The notes beneath the pieces are model-generated. The model did not search any database, had not been told where the DNA came from, and worked only from the letters and a program-made list of their open reading frames with translations. Below are positions 16,560 to 25,299 of a stretch of DNA of 64,000 nucleotides, in pieces. Within the stretch, counting starts at the first letter, position 1, and every line of letters begins with the position of its first letter. The position numbers and the translations under genes are program-made. The DNA comes from an uncultured Fluviicola sp. (GTDB lineage Bacteria > Bacteroidota > Bacteroidia > Flavobacteriales > Crocinitomicaceae), in assembly GCF_946478805.1 (NCBI RefSeq), contig NZ_CAMLDC010000016.1, positions 46,324-110,323 of the forward strand. Direction: 5' to 3'.

Positions 16560-16644
16560 GGTTTAAACAGTTCAAAAAGTTAAAGGGTTTCAAAAGAAAG
16601 TTATTCAAGAAAATCAATTTGAAAATTTGAAAATTTGAAAATTC
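16560..16644. repeat. AT-rich short tandem repeat between convergent genes
   Basis: Three copies of a 9-bp unit (AAATTTGAA register) around 16618-16642, preceded by GTTCAAA-like sequence (16568-16580). The same GTTCAAA motif recurs in other intergenic spaces of the window. Confidence 0.5.
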
Positions 16645-17826
16645 TTAGTCAAGTTCCGCAATTTTTGGCTTCTGATTGAAGAATTGTTGCTCCTGATAAT
16701 TGACCACTTTGACACCCGGAAAATAATACAAGGCGATCTGAACGTAATTGAATCCGAACTTGGCCATTTTCATAGCACCTTCCTGACACAAACCAACCCC
16801 GTGACCGTAACCTCTTCCCCTGAGAACCACATCGGCTCCTTCCGGATAGCAATTAAAAAATGTGGACTTCAATTTAAAATTCTCCCGGATATCCCTTAAT
16901 GGAATTCCCAACCAAGGGTATTGATAAAATGCACATCTGTCGGGTTGATTGAAAGTATAGATCATCGGTCCCAAAACAGAGTCGTTCACGGGATAATGGA
17001 AATTGCTTACCAGGTATTCCAGCCACTCCGTCTGAGGAATTCTCCGCTCCCACGTGGCTTGCTTGGTATAAATACAGAAAGTATCCTTAAACGTGCTTAA
17101 ATAAGGGATCTTGTTGTTCCAGACATAATCGGGTTCGGAAGTCTGACCACCACAGTTCGCATGGAAATAGGCATCAACCAAATGGTTGTGTTGATCCACC
17201 ATGACCATTCCCTCCGTTTTCAGAACCGCGGAATCAATCATCGGATTCAGTCTCAACTGGTTGTGATAGGCCTGACAATGCGTGCGGTCACACAAATCAA
17301 AACCTTCTTTCTGATGTCTCGTTTTGTACTTCAACGCGTATGTCCTGCTCATTAAAGCTTGCACTTTGTAATACTCAATCTCTTTTCCACCACCACCTTC
17401 TGATTCTACAACTCCACTCAGGTAATTATTGATATCCACCAAATTGACGATTGTTAAAGCCCCATTTTGAACTGAAATTTCCACATCATCCTTGTATTTC
17501 CGTTCTTTGACAACAGGAGTTTTGGTAGAATAGACCAAAGATTGATTGAGTTTGGTAGCAACCAAAAGTACTTTCGAAACCACAGCAACTTCATTCACCC
17601 CAATTTTAAGAGAGATCTGATTGTCGCCTGTAATCGATACATCTACAAATTCACTTGGTAAAATCGTCGCGAAAAGCGTGGTGTCCCCAAACACATTATA
17701 ACTTCCGTCGGAATAGGCAAAGACAATCCGTTCAACGGAATAATCGCGCAAAACACCTATCCGCATCTGTTGAGAAAACACGAAAAATGGAAAAATGAAC
17801 CCTATGAGCACGAATAAGCGCAACAT
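16645..17826 (-). CDS. SpoIID/LytB-domain protein
   Basis: A 393-aa exported protein (signal MLRLFVLIGFIFPFFVFSQQ). The SpoIID core is clear: VDINNYLSGVVESEGG, YYKVQALMSRTYALKYKTRH, CDRTHCQAYH, YFHANCGGQTSEPDYVW and the C-terminal GRGYGHGVGLCQEGAMKMA, where catalytic Glu and the GHG(V/I)G motif lie. SpoIID of Bacillus is a lytic transglycosylase acting on peptidoglycan stripped of stem peptides. The Bacteroidota homologue is expected to act on periplasmic peptidoglycan; this is inference. Confidence 0.87.
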   Translation of the reverse strand: MLRLFVLIGFIFPFFVFSQQMRIGVLRDYSVERIVFAYSDGSYNVFGDTTLFATILPSEFVDVSITGDNQISLKIGVNEVAVVSKVLLVATKLNQSLVYSTKTPVVKERKYKDDVEISVQNGALTIVNLVDINNYLSGVVESEGGGGKEIEYYKVQALMSRTYALKYKTRHQKEGFDLCDRTHCQAYHNQLRLNPMIDSAVLKTEGMVMVDQHNHLVDAYFHANCGGQTSEPDYVWNNKIPYLSTFKDTFCIYTKQATWERRIPQTEWLEYLVSNFHYPVNDSVLGPMIYTFNQPDRCAFYQYPWLGIPLRDIRENFKLKSTFFNCYPEGADVVLRGRGYGHGVGLCQEGAMKMAKFGFNYVQIALYYFPGVKVVNYQEQQFFNQKPKIAELD

Positions 17827-17830
17827 CCTA

Positions 17831-17838
17831 CAAAATTA
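17831..17838 (-). promoter_or_regulatory. -7 box TAATTTTG for the SpoIID-like gene
   Basis: TAnnTTTG match on the minus strand, 4 nt before the ATG at 17826. Confidence 0.4.
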
Positions 17839-17868
17839 GTTTCGTTCCAAACTGAAATCGGCTCGAAC

Positions 17869-18981
17869 TCAAATAGTTTTCAACAAGGATTGTGCAACTT
17901 TTTTAGAAGCACCTCCTTTTCCTAGCATGGCTTTTAATTTGGAATAGTCTTCCAGCACCTGTTTACGCTTGGCGCCGCCTTCAATAACCAGGGATAATTC
18001 CTTGGCTAAACGTTCTGTTGTGCAATCGTTTTGGATCAATTCGGTAACCGCTTCCTTGTCAAGGATAAGATTCACCAGCGAAATATATTTCACATTGACC
18101 AATCTCTTTGCAATCTGGTAGGAAATTGCATTTCCAATGTAGCAGACTACTTGCGGGATCTCAAATAAACCGGTTTCAAGGGTTGCAGTTCCGGAAGTCA
18201 CCACTGCAGCTTCAGATTGCTGAAGTAAAGGATAAGTCTGACCATAAACCACATCCACTTTCTTATCTCCGATCAGTTCCTTGTAAATGGCGATATCCAT
18301 ATTCGGTGCACCGGCAATCACAAAGTGATATTGTGGGAACAGATCCACCAACGGAAGCATGACAGGTAACTTTGTTCGCAATTCCTGTTTCCTGGATCCA
18401 GGCAGCATCGCAATGATCGGTTTACCATTAGCCATTGAAATATTCAGTTCCTGTTTCGGAAGTTCCCGGTATTGTTCTATTTCATCCAGCAAAGGATGTC
18501 CGACATATTCGACATCGTAGTTGTATTTTTTATAAAAATCGGCCTCGAAAGGCAGAATACAGAATAATTTGTAGACATCTCTTTTGATCTTATGCACCCG
18601 ATTTTCCTTCCATGCCCAGACGGTTGGAGAAATATAGAAATACACCTTGATATTGTTTTTCTTTGCCCATTCGGCAATGCGCATATTGAAACCGGGATAA
18701 TCTATGAGTAACAGCGCGTCCGGCTGAAATTTCAGAATGTCTTCCTTGCAAAAACGGATGTTCCTAAGGATTGTAGGCAAATTCATTAAAACTTCCACAA
18801 ATCCCATGAATGCCAGGTCGCGAATGTGTTTAGCCATCGTTCCACCGACAGCCTGCATCTTGTCCCCACCCCAAAACCGGATATCCAAATCGGGTTGATC
18901 GGCATAAAGCTCCTTCATTACGTTTGCTCCATGCAAATCCCCGGATGCCTCACCTGAAATGATATAGATCTTTTTTCCCAT
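17869..18981 (-). CDS. lpxB: Lipid-A-disaccharide synthase
   Basis: A 370-aa GT19 glycosyltransferase condensing UDP-2,3-diacylglucosamine with lipid X to make the lipid A disaccharide at the inner membrane. Visible: IYIISGEASGDLHGANVM at the N-terminus, FMGFVEVLMNLP, LLIDYPGFNMR, PTVWAWKENRVHKI, PFEADFYKKYNYDVEYVGHP, MLPGSRKQEL, and VVTSGTATLETGLFEIPQVV. Normal length. The ATG shares its A with the upstream stop (TAATG), so it is translationally coupled to the small membrane protein and to surE. Confidence 0.97.
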   Translation of the reverse strand: MGKKIYIISGEASGDLHGANVMKELYADQPDLDIRFWGGDKMQAVGGTMAKHIRDLAFMGFVEVLMNLPTILRNIRFCKEDILKFQPDALLLIDYPGFNMRIAEWAKKNNIKVYFYISPTVWAWKENRVHKIKRDVYKLFCILPFEADFYKKYNYDVEYVGHPLLDEIEQYRELPKQELNISMANGKPIIAMLPGSRKQELRTKLPVMLPLVDLFPQYHFVIAGAPNMDIAIYKELIGDKKVDVVYGQTYPLLQQSEAAVVTSGTATLETGLFEIPQVVCYIGNAISYQIAKRLVNVKYISLVNLILDKEAVTELIQNDCTTERLAKELSLVIEGGAKRKQVLEDYSKLKAMLGKGGASKKVAQSLLKTI

Positions 18982-19292
18982 TAACGGATCAAATTGACGT
19001 ATAAGATGAAAGGAAGAAACAATGCCGATCCGATGATAATTCCCCGGGCAAGATCATAACGCTCCTTATTCAGAAAAATGTAGAACCAAACCAGGTTGGG
19101 AATGATCGAAAGGGAAAGGAACTTACTTTGAAACGGTACACTTCCCATCAATTTATCCCACATAAAAGAATAAGGGTAACTCTGTGACCAGGAAATGAGC
19201 CCAACAGTAAGTGGCACGAAAAGGAATGGAGAAATCACTCCGATTATCATTCCCACGGTAATCCGTGAATTCCAAGTGAATTTTCTTTTCAT
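18981..19292 (-). CDS. Small membrane protein between surE and lpxB
   Basis: A 103-aa protein with three hydrophobic helices (VGMIIGVISPFLFVPLTVGLI; FLSLSIIPNLVWFYIFL; GIIIGSALFLPFILYVNLI). Its ATG overlaps the surE stop (ATGA) and its TAA overlaps the lpxB ATG (TAATG). I recall similar short membrane proteins at this position in other Flavobacteriales but no assigned function. A role at the inner membrane near lipid A synthesis is only a guess from position. Confidence 0.7.
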   Translation of the reverse strand: MKRKFTWNSRITVGMIIGVISPFLFVPLTVGLISWSQSYPYSFMWDKLMGSVPFQSKFLSLSIIPNLVWFYIFLNKERYDLARGIIIGSALFLPFILYVNLIR

Positions 19293-20062
19293 CTAAATAT
19301 TTTTTTTAAGCCTGCAATTGCTTCATGAGCTGTTAAATCAAATTGTGTCGGGACAATTGTAGCAAACCCCTGGTCCAGAAAATGCAAGTCCGTATCGGTT
19401 GCTTCTTCCCTAGAATCAAATGTTCCGGTGAGCCAATAATAAGGTCTGCCGGCAGCATCAATCCGCTTATCGAAACGGTCCTCCCAAAAAGCATAAGCCT
19501 GTCTGCAAACTTCGATTCCTTTCAATGCTTCAGCAGGTCCTTTCGGTACATTTACATTCAAACAAACTCCTTTCGGCAATCCATTGTTCAAAACCTGAGG
19601 GATGATTTGTCTTGCTACAAGCATTGGAGCTGAAAAATCAGCATCTTCATCAAAATCACCGTAAGAGAAACCAATACTTGGAATGTGTTCCATCGCTCCT
19701 TCCACAGCCGCAGACATGGTTCCTGAATACAAGACATTCGTAGACGAATTCAATCCGTGATTGATTCCCGACAAAATCAAATCGGGTTTGCGGTGCAATA
19801 CTTCATATACTCCCAATTTCACACAATCAACAGGAGTTCCGCTACTGGAATAGGATTCGATCCCTTCAAAAAGTTCAGAACGCGTTAATCTCAAAGGATG
19901 TGAAATAGTGATTGCGTGTCCCATTCCGGATTGCGGTTTGTCCGGAGCTATTACCACCACATCTCCAAACTCCTGAGCAACAGCAATTAAGGAAGCGATT
20001 CCCTTTGCATGCAGGCTGTCATCATTGGTTACGAAAATGAGCGGGCGATTCGAATTTTTCAT
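19289..20062 (-). CDS. surE: 5'/3'-nucleotidase SurE
   Basis: A 257-aa nucleoside monophosphatase. The start is set at 20062 (MKNSNRPLIFVTNDDS), since an in-frame start at 20071 would lie inside the -7 box. The metal-binding acidic pair is in VTNDDS (D14-D15), followed by VVIAPDKPQSGMGHAITI, SGTPVDCVKLG, LSGINHGLNSS and YSGTMSAAVEG, all SurE landmarks. It removes phosphate from nucleotides (and short polyphosphate in some homologues) in the cytoplasm. First gene of the surE-TM-lpxB chain. Confidence 0.96.
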   Translation of the reverse strand: MKNSNRPLIFVTNDDSLHAKGIASLIAVAQEFGDVVVIAPDKPQSGMGHAITISHPLRLTRSELFEGIESYSSSGTPVDCVKLGVYEVLHRKPDLILSGINHGLNSSTNVLYSGTMSAAVEGAMEHIPSIGFSYGDFDEDADFSAPMLVARQIIPQVLNNGLPKGVCLNVNVPKGPAEALKGIEVCRQAYAFWEDRFDKRIDAAGRPYYWLTGTFDSREEATDTDLHFLDQGFATIVPTQFDLTAHEAIAGLKKIFR

Positions 20063-20068
20063 TGGAAA

Positions 20069-20076
20069 CAAAGATA
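20069..20076 (-). promoter_or_regulatory. -7 box TATCTTTG for surE operon
   Basis: TAnnTTTG match on the minus strand, 6 nt upstream of the surE ATG. Confidence 0.45.
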
Positions 20077-20140
20077 CATTTTTAGTTTCTCACTGGTTGA
20101 AGATGAAATGTGAAAGTTTTGAAAAGTAACATGAAGACAT

Positions 20141-20199
20141 CAGACAAAAGACAGTAGACTTAAGACTAATATTTGTCTTTAGTCTTTGGTCTCGTGTCT
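20141..20199. repeat. AGAC-type hairpin repeat
   Basis: Alternating AGAC units (AGACAAAAGAC, AGACTTAAGACTAA) face GTCT units (TTTGTCTTTAGTCTTTGGTCT), giving an imperfect hairpin directly after the stop of the PQQ-like gene. Repeats of this style are common in flavobacterial intergenic DNA; it may terminate transcription. Confidence 0.5.
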
Positions 20200-21813
20200 T
20201 TAGTCTATCAAGAAGCTCACGATCTTTTTTCCCCTGCTTCCGACTACAATTCGATTCCCCCAGGCAACGGGAGAGGATTCCCAGACGCAATCTGTTTTCC
20301 GTTTCACGATGACTTTGCCGTTGAGACCGTCAATGAGATAAATCGTTCCATAAACATCCGTAAAGAAAATATAGCAATTTCCAGCCTTATCGTACAAATC
20401 GATGGGCGATGCCCAGCTGTAATAATCCATTGGAATTGTGAATTTTTCCTTTCCGGAGATTTTATCGATGGCAACAAACTCGCCGGCTAAACTTCCATTC
20501 ACGCGCGAGAAAATTCCATAAACCAGGTTGTTCGCTTTCTTTTTTCCCGGTAACACAGATGACAAAACGCCCCCTGAATTTACCCGGCCGTTTAACTTGG
20601 TATTGGTTGATTTCCGCGACACGTCCCAAATTTCTTTTCCGGTAAGTCCGTCAATCTTCCGAATATGAGCCGTTCCGGTTTCTCCCTGTTTATCTACTTC
20701 GTTTCCTGTATATAAGAAAGGATGATTTTCTTCTTGCAAATCAATTACCATGGAAGCATCCGTATCATCGTAATTGTCCAGGTACCAGACAGGTTTCATG
20801 GTCATCAGGTTCATGCAAAATACATTTCCCCCATTATCGCCGAACCAACCAAGATTGTTCCACGCTCCAAAACTCGACTCAATGCCCAGATCCGGATGTT
20901 TCCGAATCTGATAATTGAAAATGAATGCACTTGGAATCGTTTTTCCGGTTGCAATCCTGGTTTTATAAATCTGTCCGTTTTCTGCCGGGTGAAACCAATA
21001 ACCGGTTTCCGCATCAACTAGTGAATTACTGTCGAATGCTCCCCAAGCTCTTCGTGCCTTCGGATCCAGTCCATTCCGAAAGAAAATCTCCTCGCCGGTG
21101 AACATATTGAAAATATAAGATCCGAAGCGATCGCCGTTCTTGATTCCCTGTCCGACGTAAAGTAATCCATTCATTCTCGGATCTACCGAAACGGTTCCCT
21201 TGATCGGGTTTTCGATAGTAACATGGGGCCTTGTCGCCTTTCCTGTATTCCAATCAATGAAATAGATATCACCGCATAAACTTCCCACAATGACTTCTTT
21301 GAAGTTGGGTAGATCCAGGTACTTTTCATTTATTCCGTGAAGTCGTTTCGCGATTTTTTGAGGCCATTTGATTACCAGGGGTTGACCTGTCCAACCTGAG
21401 CCGCCACCCCAGGAACCGTATTCGGTCGTTCTTCCGTCGTAACCGGTAATGAACTCCCAATCCAGGCGGATATCTTTAGGCCGTCCTTTCAAAACTCCTC
21501 TTGTTGGCGCATTGCGTTGTGCATTTCCACGGAAGCAAAAAATTCCGTTCTTCGAATTGTAATCGTCCGTGAAAAGAATTTCTTCTTCCGGATCATGTCC
21601 CTCCGGATTGTAAGTCCGCTGGTCAAACATCGAAACATCGGCTTCTTCCGGGTACTGCACTTTCCAGACTGCACCGCCATCCAAAATATTCTCTACAAAT
21701 TCAGGCAAAATCCGTACTTCCGGTTTTACGTAATGCAGCGTAATTCCCGTTCCGAGGTAACCCAGTAAAAAGACAATTCCGTAGGCGACAAATAATTTAA
21801 AGGCTCTTACCAC
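20200..21813 (-). CDS. PQQ-like beta-propeller repeat protein, membrane-anchored
   Basis: A 537-aa protein with one N-terminal membrane helix (FVAYGIVFLLGYLGTGITL) and a long extracytoplasmic region. Repeated blade motifs of PQQ-like/outer-membrane-assembly propellers are visible: GDIYFIDWNTGKATRP, GQIYKTRIATGKTI, KIDGLTGKEIWDVSRK, FVAIDKISGKEKFTI, TIYLIDGLNGKVIV. No cofactor or catalytic signature was recognised, and no heme-binding CxxCH. Function unknown; possibly an envelope scaffold. Ends at the AGAC-type hairpin. Confidence 0.75.
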   Translation of the reverse strand: MVRAFKLFVAYGIVFLLGYLGTGITLHYVKPEVRILPEFVENILDGGAVWKVQYPEEADVSMFDQRTYNPEGHDPEEEILFTDDYNSKNGIFCFRGNAQRNAPTRGVLKGRPKDIRLDWEFITGYDGRTTEYGSWGGGSGWTGQPLVIKWPQKIAKRLHGINEKYLDLPNFKEVIVGSLCGDIYFIDWNTGKATRPHVTIENPIKGTVSVDPRMNGLLYVGQGIKNGDRFGSYIFNMFTGEEIFFRNGLDPKARRAWGAFDSNSLVDAETGYWFHPAENGQIYKTRIATGKTIPSAFIFNYQIRKHPDLGIESSFGAWNNLGWFGDNGGNVFCMNLMTMKPVWYLDNYDDTDASMVIDLQEENHPFLYTGNEVDKQGETGTAHIRKIDGLTGKEIWDVSRKSTNTKLNGRVNSGGVLSSVLPGKKKANNLVYGIFSRVNGSLAGEFVAIDKISGKEKFTIPMDYYSWASPIDLYDKAGNCYIFFTDVYGTIYLIDGLNGKVIVKRKTDCVWESSPVAWGNRIVVGSRGKKIVSFLID

Positions 21814-21920
21814 CTTACAAATTTCGGTGAAATCAGGAACTGAAAGTTCAGGAATTTGGAATAGTTATAAAGTTTCGGCTGTTAATTCGCAAACAAAATC
21901 ACGAATCATTGGAAAAGTAA

Positions 21921-21956
21921 AAAAGCCATCCCACTCAGAAGAGAGGAACGGCTTTT
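21921..21956 (-). terminator. Terminator of the Cys-rich T9SS gene
   Basis: On the minus strand AAAAGCC (21956-21950) pairs with GGCTTTT (21927-21921), with further TTCC/GGGA pairing inside, then a T run. It is 29 nt after the stop at 21985. Confidence 0.65.
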
Positions 21957-21984
21957 CAAATAGGTTATTGACTATAATTTAAAA

Positions 21985-24834
21985 TCAACGCTTTACAACA
22001 CTTACTTTACGGATAGTTGTTTCACCGTCCATAGTGATCTCAACCAAAATCATTTCATCTGAAACCATTGGCGCAATCGGCATTTTAAGTCGTTGCGGTC
22101 CCGCTTGGGCGTCGATCGATTGATTCAGGAACACTTTACCATCTATTGTTTTGAAGGTAATGTTTACGGTTCCTGCGTCTTTCGTTATGAAATCGATATT
22201 GAGCTCCGTACTGGCCGGATTTGGGTAAAGCTTTAACGACTCTTCCATTGTTGGACCTGGCTGATTAATCGTCTGTGGATTTGTTGGCGTTGAATTACAA
22301 TTACTCACGACAATATCCTTACAAACCATTTTTTCACACTTCTGTCCGTTTGGCTTCGTAACAACAATCAGTACACAAACATGGTAGGTACCATTTCCTC
22401 CGGCTGTATAGTTAATTACAGGACCTGAACCTGCATATGAACCATTAACTGTCCAACTATAGCTTGTTGGAGCCGATGAATTTACCATACATTGCGGAAT
22501 CTGGGGTTGTGCCACAAGGTTGATATTACAGTGGTCAACTTGGAAATTAATTGTTCCATTCAAGAGACTGCAAGGGCATCCACAACCAACTACATCAATT
22601 GTTTTGCATGATTCAGTCTGACATACTTGTCCATTGGTGAGAACAGTAGTAAGCACCATACAAACTGTGTGACTACCATTTCCTGATGCTGGCATAGAGA
22701 ATGGTGTTCCAGAACCAACGTATAAACCATCCACGTACCAATCAATCGAGTAGCTTTGTATACATGGAGTCTGGTTAAAATATGCATCGAAGTAACCGAT
22801 ACACTGAACAATCTGCCAATTAAATCCTGCTACTATGTCACTGCAATTGCATTGATCACAATCAGTTATTACAATGTCTTTGCACAGTTCTTTGTGACAC
22901 AGGGTTCCATCAGGTAAAGTTACCGTAACAAATAGACAGATTGTGTAAGTTCCATTAGCTGGAGCAGTCCAAACAAAATTTTGTCCGCTTCCTACAGGTG
23001 AACCATTTACATACCATTCGTATTGGTAATTGGACATACAATTAGGACCATAGGCGTTTCCTAGTAGTTCCACATCACACTGGTTTATTTGGAATTCAAA
23101 ATTGGGTTGTAACTGATTACAGTTGCATTCATCACAATCTATCACTTCAACTAGCTGACATACTTCTTTGGAACATTCCTGTCCATCAGGCATTTGTGTA
23201 GTAACCGTCAGGCAAACATTGTAGAAACCATTTGCCGGGAAAGTATAATCAAATATTGGACCCGAACCAACGTAAACACCGTTTACAGACCAATTCCACC
23301 CGGTAATCTGCATACAAGCAGGAAGTCCTACAAGACCGGTGAAATGTCCAATGCAATTTTCTAAGAAGTGATCAAAACCTATCTCAAGCTGATCACAATT
23401 ACAAGGGTCACAGTCTTTCACCTTAACGATTTTACAGAATTCCTTCGTACAAGAACTTCCATCCGGCATAGTTGTAGTTACCTGCAGACAAATGTTATAT
23501 GGTCCGTTGGCAGGGAACGTATAAGTCAGATTTGGTCCTGTTCCTGAAGGAAGTCCATTGACATACCATTGATAGGTAAATTTTGTCATACAAGGTGGCG
23601 CCGTAACTACGGCATCGAAATAACCTTCACAGTTCACGATGTTGAAGTTGAATGACGGTTGAAGTTGATTACAATTACATTCGTCACAATCTTTTATTTC
23701 GACTAGCTGACATATTTCTTTGTAACATACTGTTCCATCATTTAAAGTAGCCGTAATGAACAAGCAGACATTATAGAACCCATTCGAAGTAAAAGTGTGA
23801 CTAAAGTTCTGTCCACTTCCTGCAGGTAAACCATCTACATACCATTCATAATTGATCCCTTTAATACAACAAGGTAAAGAAGGATCTGCTACGAATTGGG
23901 CGATGCACTTATCGACCGTATAAGTAAAATGAGGTATGACCAGATCACAGCTGCAAGGGTTGCAATCAATGTTTACTGTGCGACAGGATTCTTTCGTACA
24001 CTTAGTTCCATCAGCTAAGGTTACAGTTACTACCATGCAGACAGTATGCGGACCGTTGGTTAAGAATGCATAATTGAATGTCGGCCCAAATCCAGCTGAA
24101 ACTCCATCGATAATCCATTCGATCTGAGTCGAAGTGTTAGCACAGTTAGGGTTAATCATACTGGTGAATGTAGTAATACAATCAGTAGATGTTGTGTACG
24201 TAAATTCAGGATGAATGTTTTCGCATGTGCAAGGATTATCGTTACAATCAACGTCGATTGAACCTGAAAGAATGAAAGCTCCAACATTATCAACAAAATT
24301 AACAACACATTCGATTGTCCATACTCCTGCGGCTGGTGACAGAACTGTATAGCCAATCGGCGGACTTACCATGTAAGGTGCCGATGGGGGAACAGTAAGC
24401 GGAATAGCAGGTCCGGCACCTGGTGGAATCAGCTGAATTGAAACTAAAACGTCATCCCAAGCGATACCAAAATTTGTGGTAAAACTAGTTGCTCCCGGTG
24501 CAATAGTAAAGGTGCGTGAGAACGTATAATTTCCCGTTGCATTGTTAAAAATCGTGCCTGAACCATTGATCCAGCACGCATTTGTTACTGGTACAGGTGT
24601 TACTTCCCAATAAGGAAGGTAACTTTGTACACGTTTTGCTGCTGGTCCAACTGGCCCTGAAGTAATTGTCCAGAAAGGATCGGTCGCACCGATGGCAATT
24701 GCATTTCCTGTAGCATCAATTCCGGTACTGACATTGATATCAGGGCAAGGTCCTCCGGCACCGGTTTGAGCTAGTAAATTGTTTCCTGCACAATAAAGCA
24801 GCACGAAACAGACTAATTTTAGAAATTGTTTCAT
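21985..24834 (-). CDS. T9SS-secreted Cys-rich protein with tandem PKD-like repeats
   Basis: A 949-aa secreted protein. Signal peptide (MKQFLKLVCFVLLYCAGNNLLA), an N-terminal beta domain (~25-205), then seven tandem ~95-residue PKD-like units. Each starts with a cysteine cluster (DCDECNCNQLQP, DCDPCNCDQLE, DCDQCNCSDIV, GCGCPCSLL) and contains Y-x-W-Y-V-N/D-G, F-x-x-N-G-x-Y-x-x-C and a C-x-K-E-x-C motif. The C-terminus (ESLKLYPNPASTELNIDF to TTIRKVSVVKR) is a type A T9SS sorting domain, so the protein crosses the outer membrane. The paired cysteines suggest a disulfide-stapled rod. An adhesin or surface-layer role is inference. Confidence 0.85.
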   Translation of the reverse strand: MKQFLKLVCFVLLYCAGNNLLAQTGAGGPCPDINVSTGIDATGNAIAIGATDPFWTITSGPVGPAAKRVQSYLPYWEVTPVPVTNACWINGSGTIFNNATGNYTFSRTFTIAPGATSFTTNFGIAWDDVLVSIQLIPPGAGPAIPLTVPPSAPYMVSPPIGYTVLSPAAGVWTIECVVNFVDNVGAFILSGSIDVDCNDNPCTCENIHPEFTYTTSTDCITTFTSMINPNCANTSTQIEWIIDGVSAGFGPTFNYAFLTNGPHTVCMVVTVTLADGTKCTKESCRTVNIDCNPCSCDLVIPHFTYTVDKCIAQFVADPSLPCCIKGINYEWYVDGLPAGSGQNFSHTFTSNGFYNVCLFITATLNDGTVCYKEICQLVEIKDCDECNCNQLQPSFNFNIVNCEGYFDAVVTAPPCMTKFTYQWYVNGLPSGTGPNLTYTFPANGPYNICLQVTTTMPDGSSCTKEFCKIVKVKDCDPCNCDQLEIGFDHFLENCIGHFTGLVGLPACMQITGWNWSVNGVYVGSGPIFDYTFPANGFYNVCLTVTTQMPDGQECSKEVCQLVEVIDCDECNCNQLQPNFEFQINQCDVELLGNAYGPNCMSNYQYEWYVNGSPVGSGQNFVWTAPANGTYTICLFVTVTLPDGTLCHKELCKDIVITDCDQCNCSDIVAGFNWQIVQCIGYFDAYFNQTPCIQSYSIDWYVDGLYVGSGTPFSMPASGNGSHTVCMVLTTVLTNGQVCQTESCKTIDVVGCGCPCSLLNGTINFQVDHCNINLVAQPQIPQCMVNSSAPTSYSWTVNGSYAGSGPVINYTAGGNGTYHVCVLIVVTKPNGQKCEKMVCKDIVVSNCNSTPTNPQTINQPGPTMEESLKLYPNPASTELNIDFITKDAGTVNITFKTIDGKVFLNQSIDAQAGPQRLKMPIAPMVSDEMILVEITMDGETTIRKVSVVKR

Positions 24835-25299
24835 AAGATGTAAAAGTAAATAGTGTGTAATAAAACTGTTAGTAGTTGTTTTTTTAACATTAAAATGTTC
24901 AAGACGAGTCGAAAAGGATTTTTTCCATAGCGTGAATAGTTATTTGTGGAGAAAGCTAATATACAGCATGTTATAAGTATTTTTTTTACTATTCCAAAGT
25001 TTAACATTTTAAGAAGCTTCATAACTAGCATGTTTTTCATCTAATAAATAGATTTTACGCCCCAAAATGAAAACTACCTGTCTATAATGTCTTTATTCTA
25101 ATTGTGTTTTAAATAACATGTTTAATGATTTTGGCAAATTTATTACACAAATATTCCCGTTTAAATCACCTTAAATGTTGTGCCCTCAACTTAAACTCCG
25201 TTTGAATAAAAATTCAAAAACCATGTGGGAATTATTCGGAGAACAACCTGAAAATTGCCGAATTTGCCTTAAACTTGTACCTCACAATTCTTGAAAGAT
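24835..25299. other. 465-nt divergent intergenic region
   Basis: No supported gene; a 69-aa open frame on the minus strand (24831-25040) is Leu/Asn-rich with no recognisable features. The region contains the palindrome AACATTAAAATGTT (24886-24899) and a related TTTAACATTTTAA at ~25003. Promoters for the T9SS gene and polA should lie here, but no exact TAnnTTTG box stands out. Confidence 0.4.

Noticed and set aside
20141..20206. AGAC/GTCT units as a possible CRISPR array
   Set aside because: Units are only 4-11 bp, spacing is irregular and there are no unique spacers; it folds as one imperfect hairpin.
21985..24834. Regular DNA repeats in the T9SS gene as a CRISPR or satellite
   Set aside because: The periodicity is about 285 bp and follows the in-frame PKD-like protein repeats.
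24831..25040. 69-aa minus-strand open frame before the Cys-rich T9SS gene
   Set aside because: Low-complexity Leu/Asn/Lys composition, no recognisable features, and it covers the likely promoter region of the T9SS gene; most likely random in AT-rich DNA.
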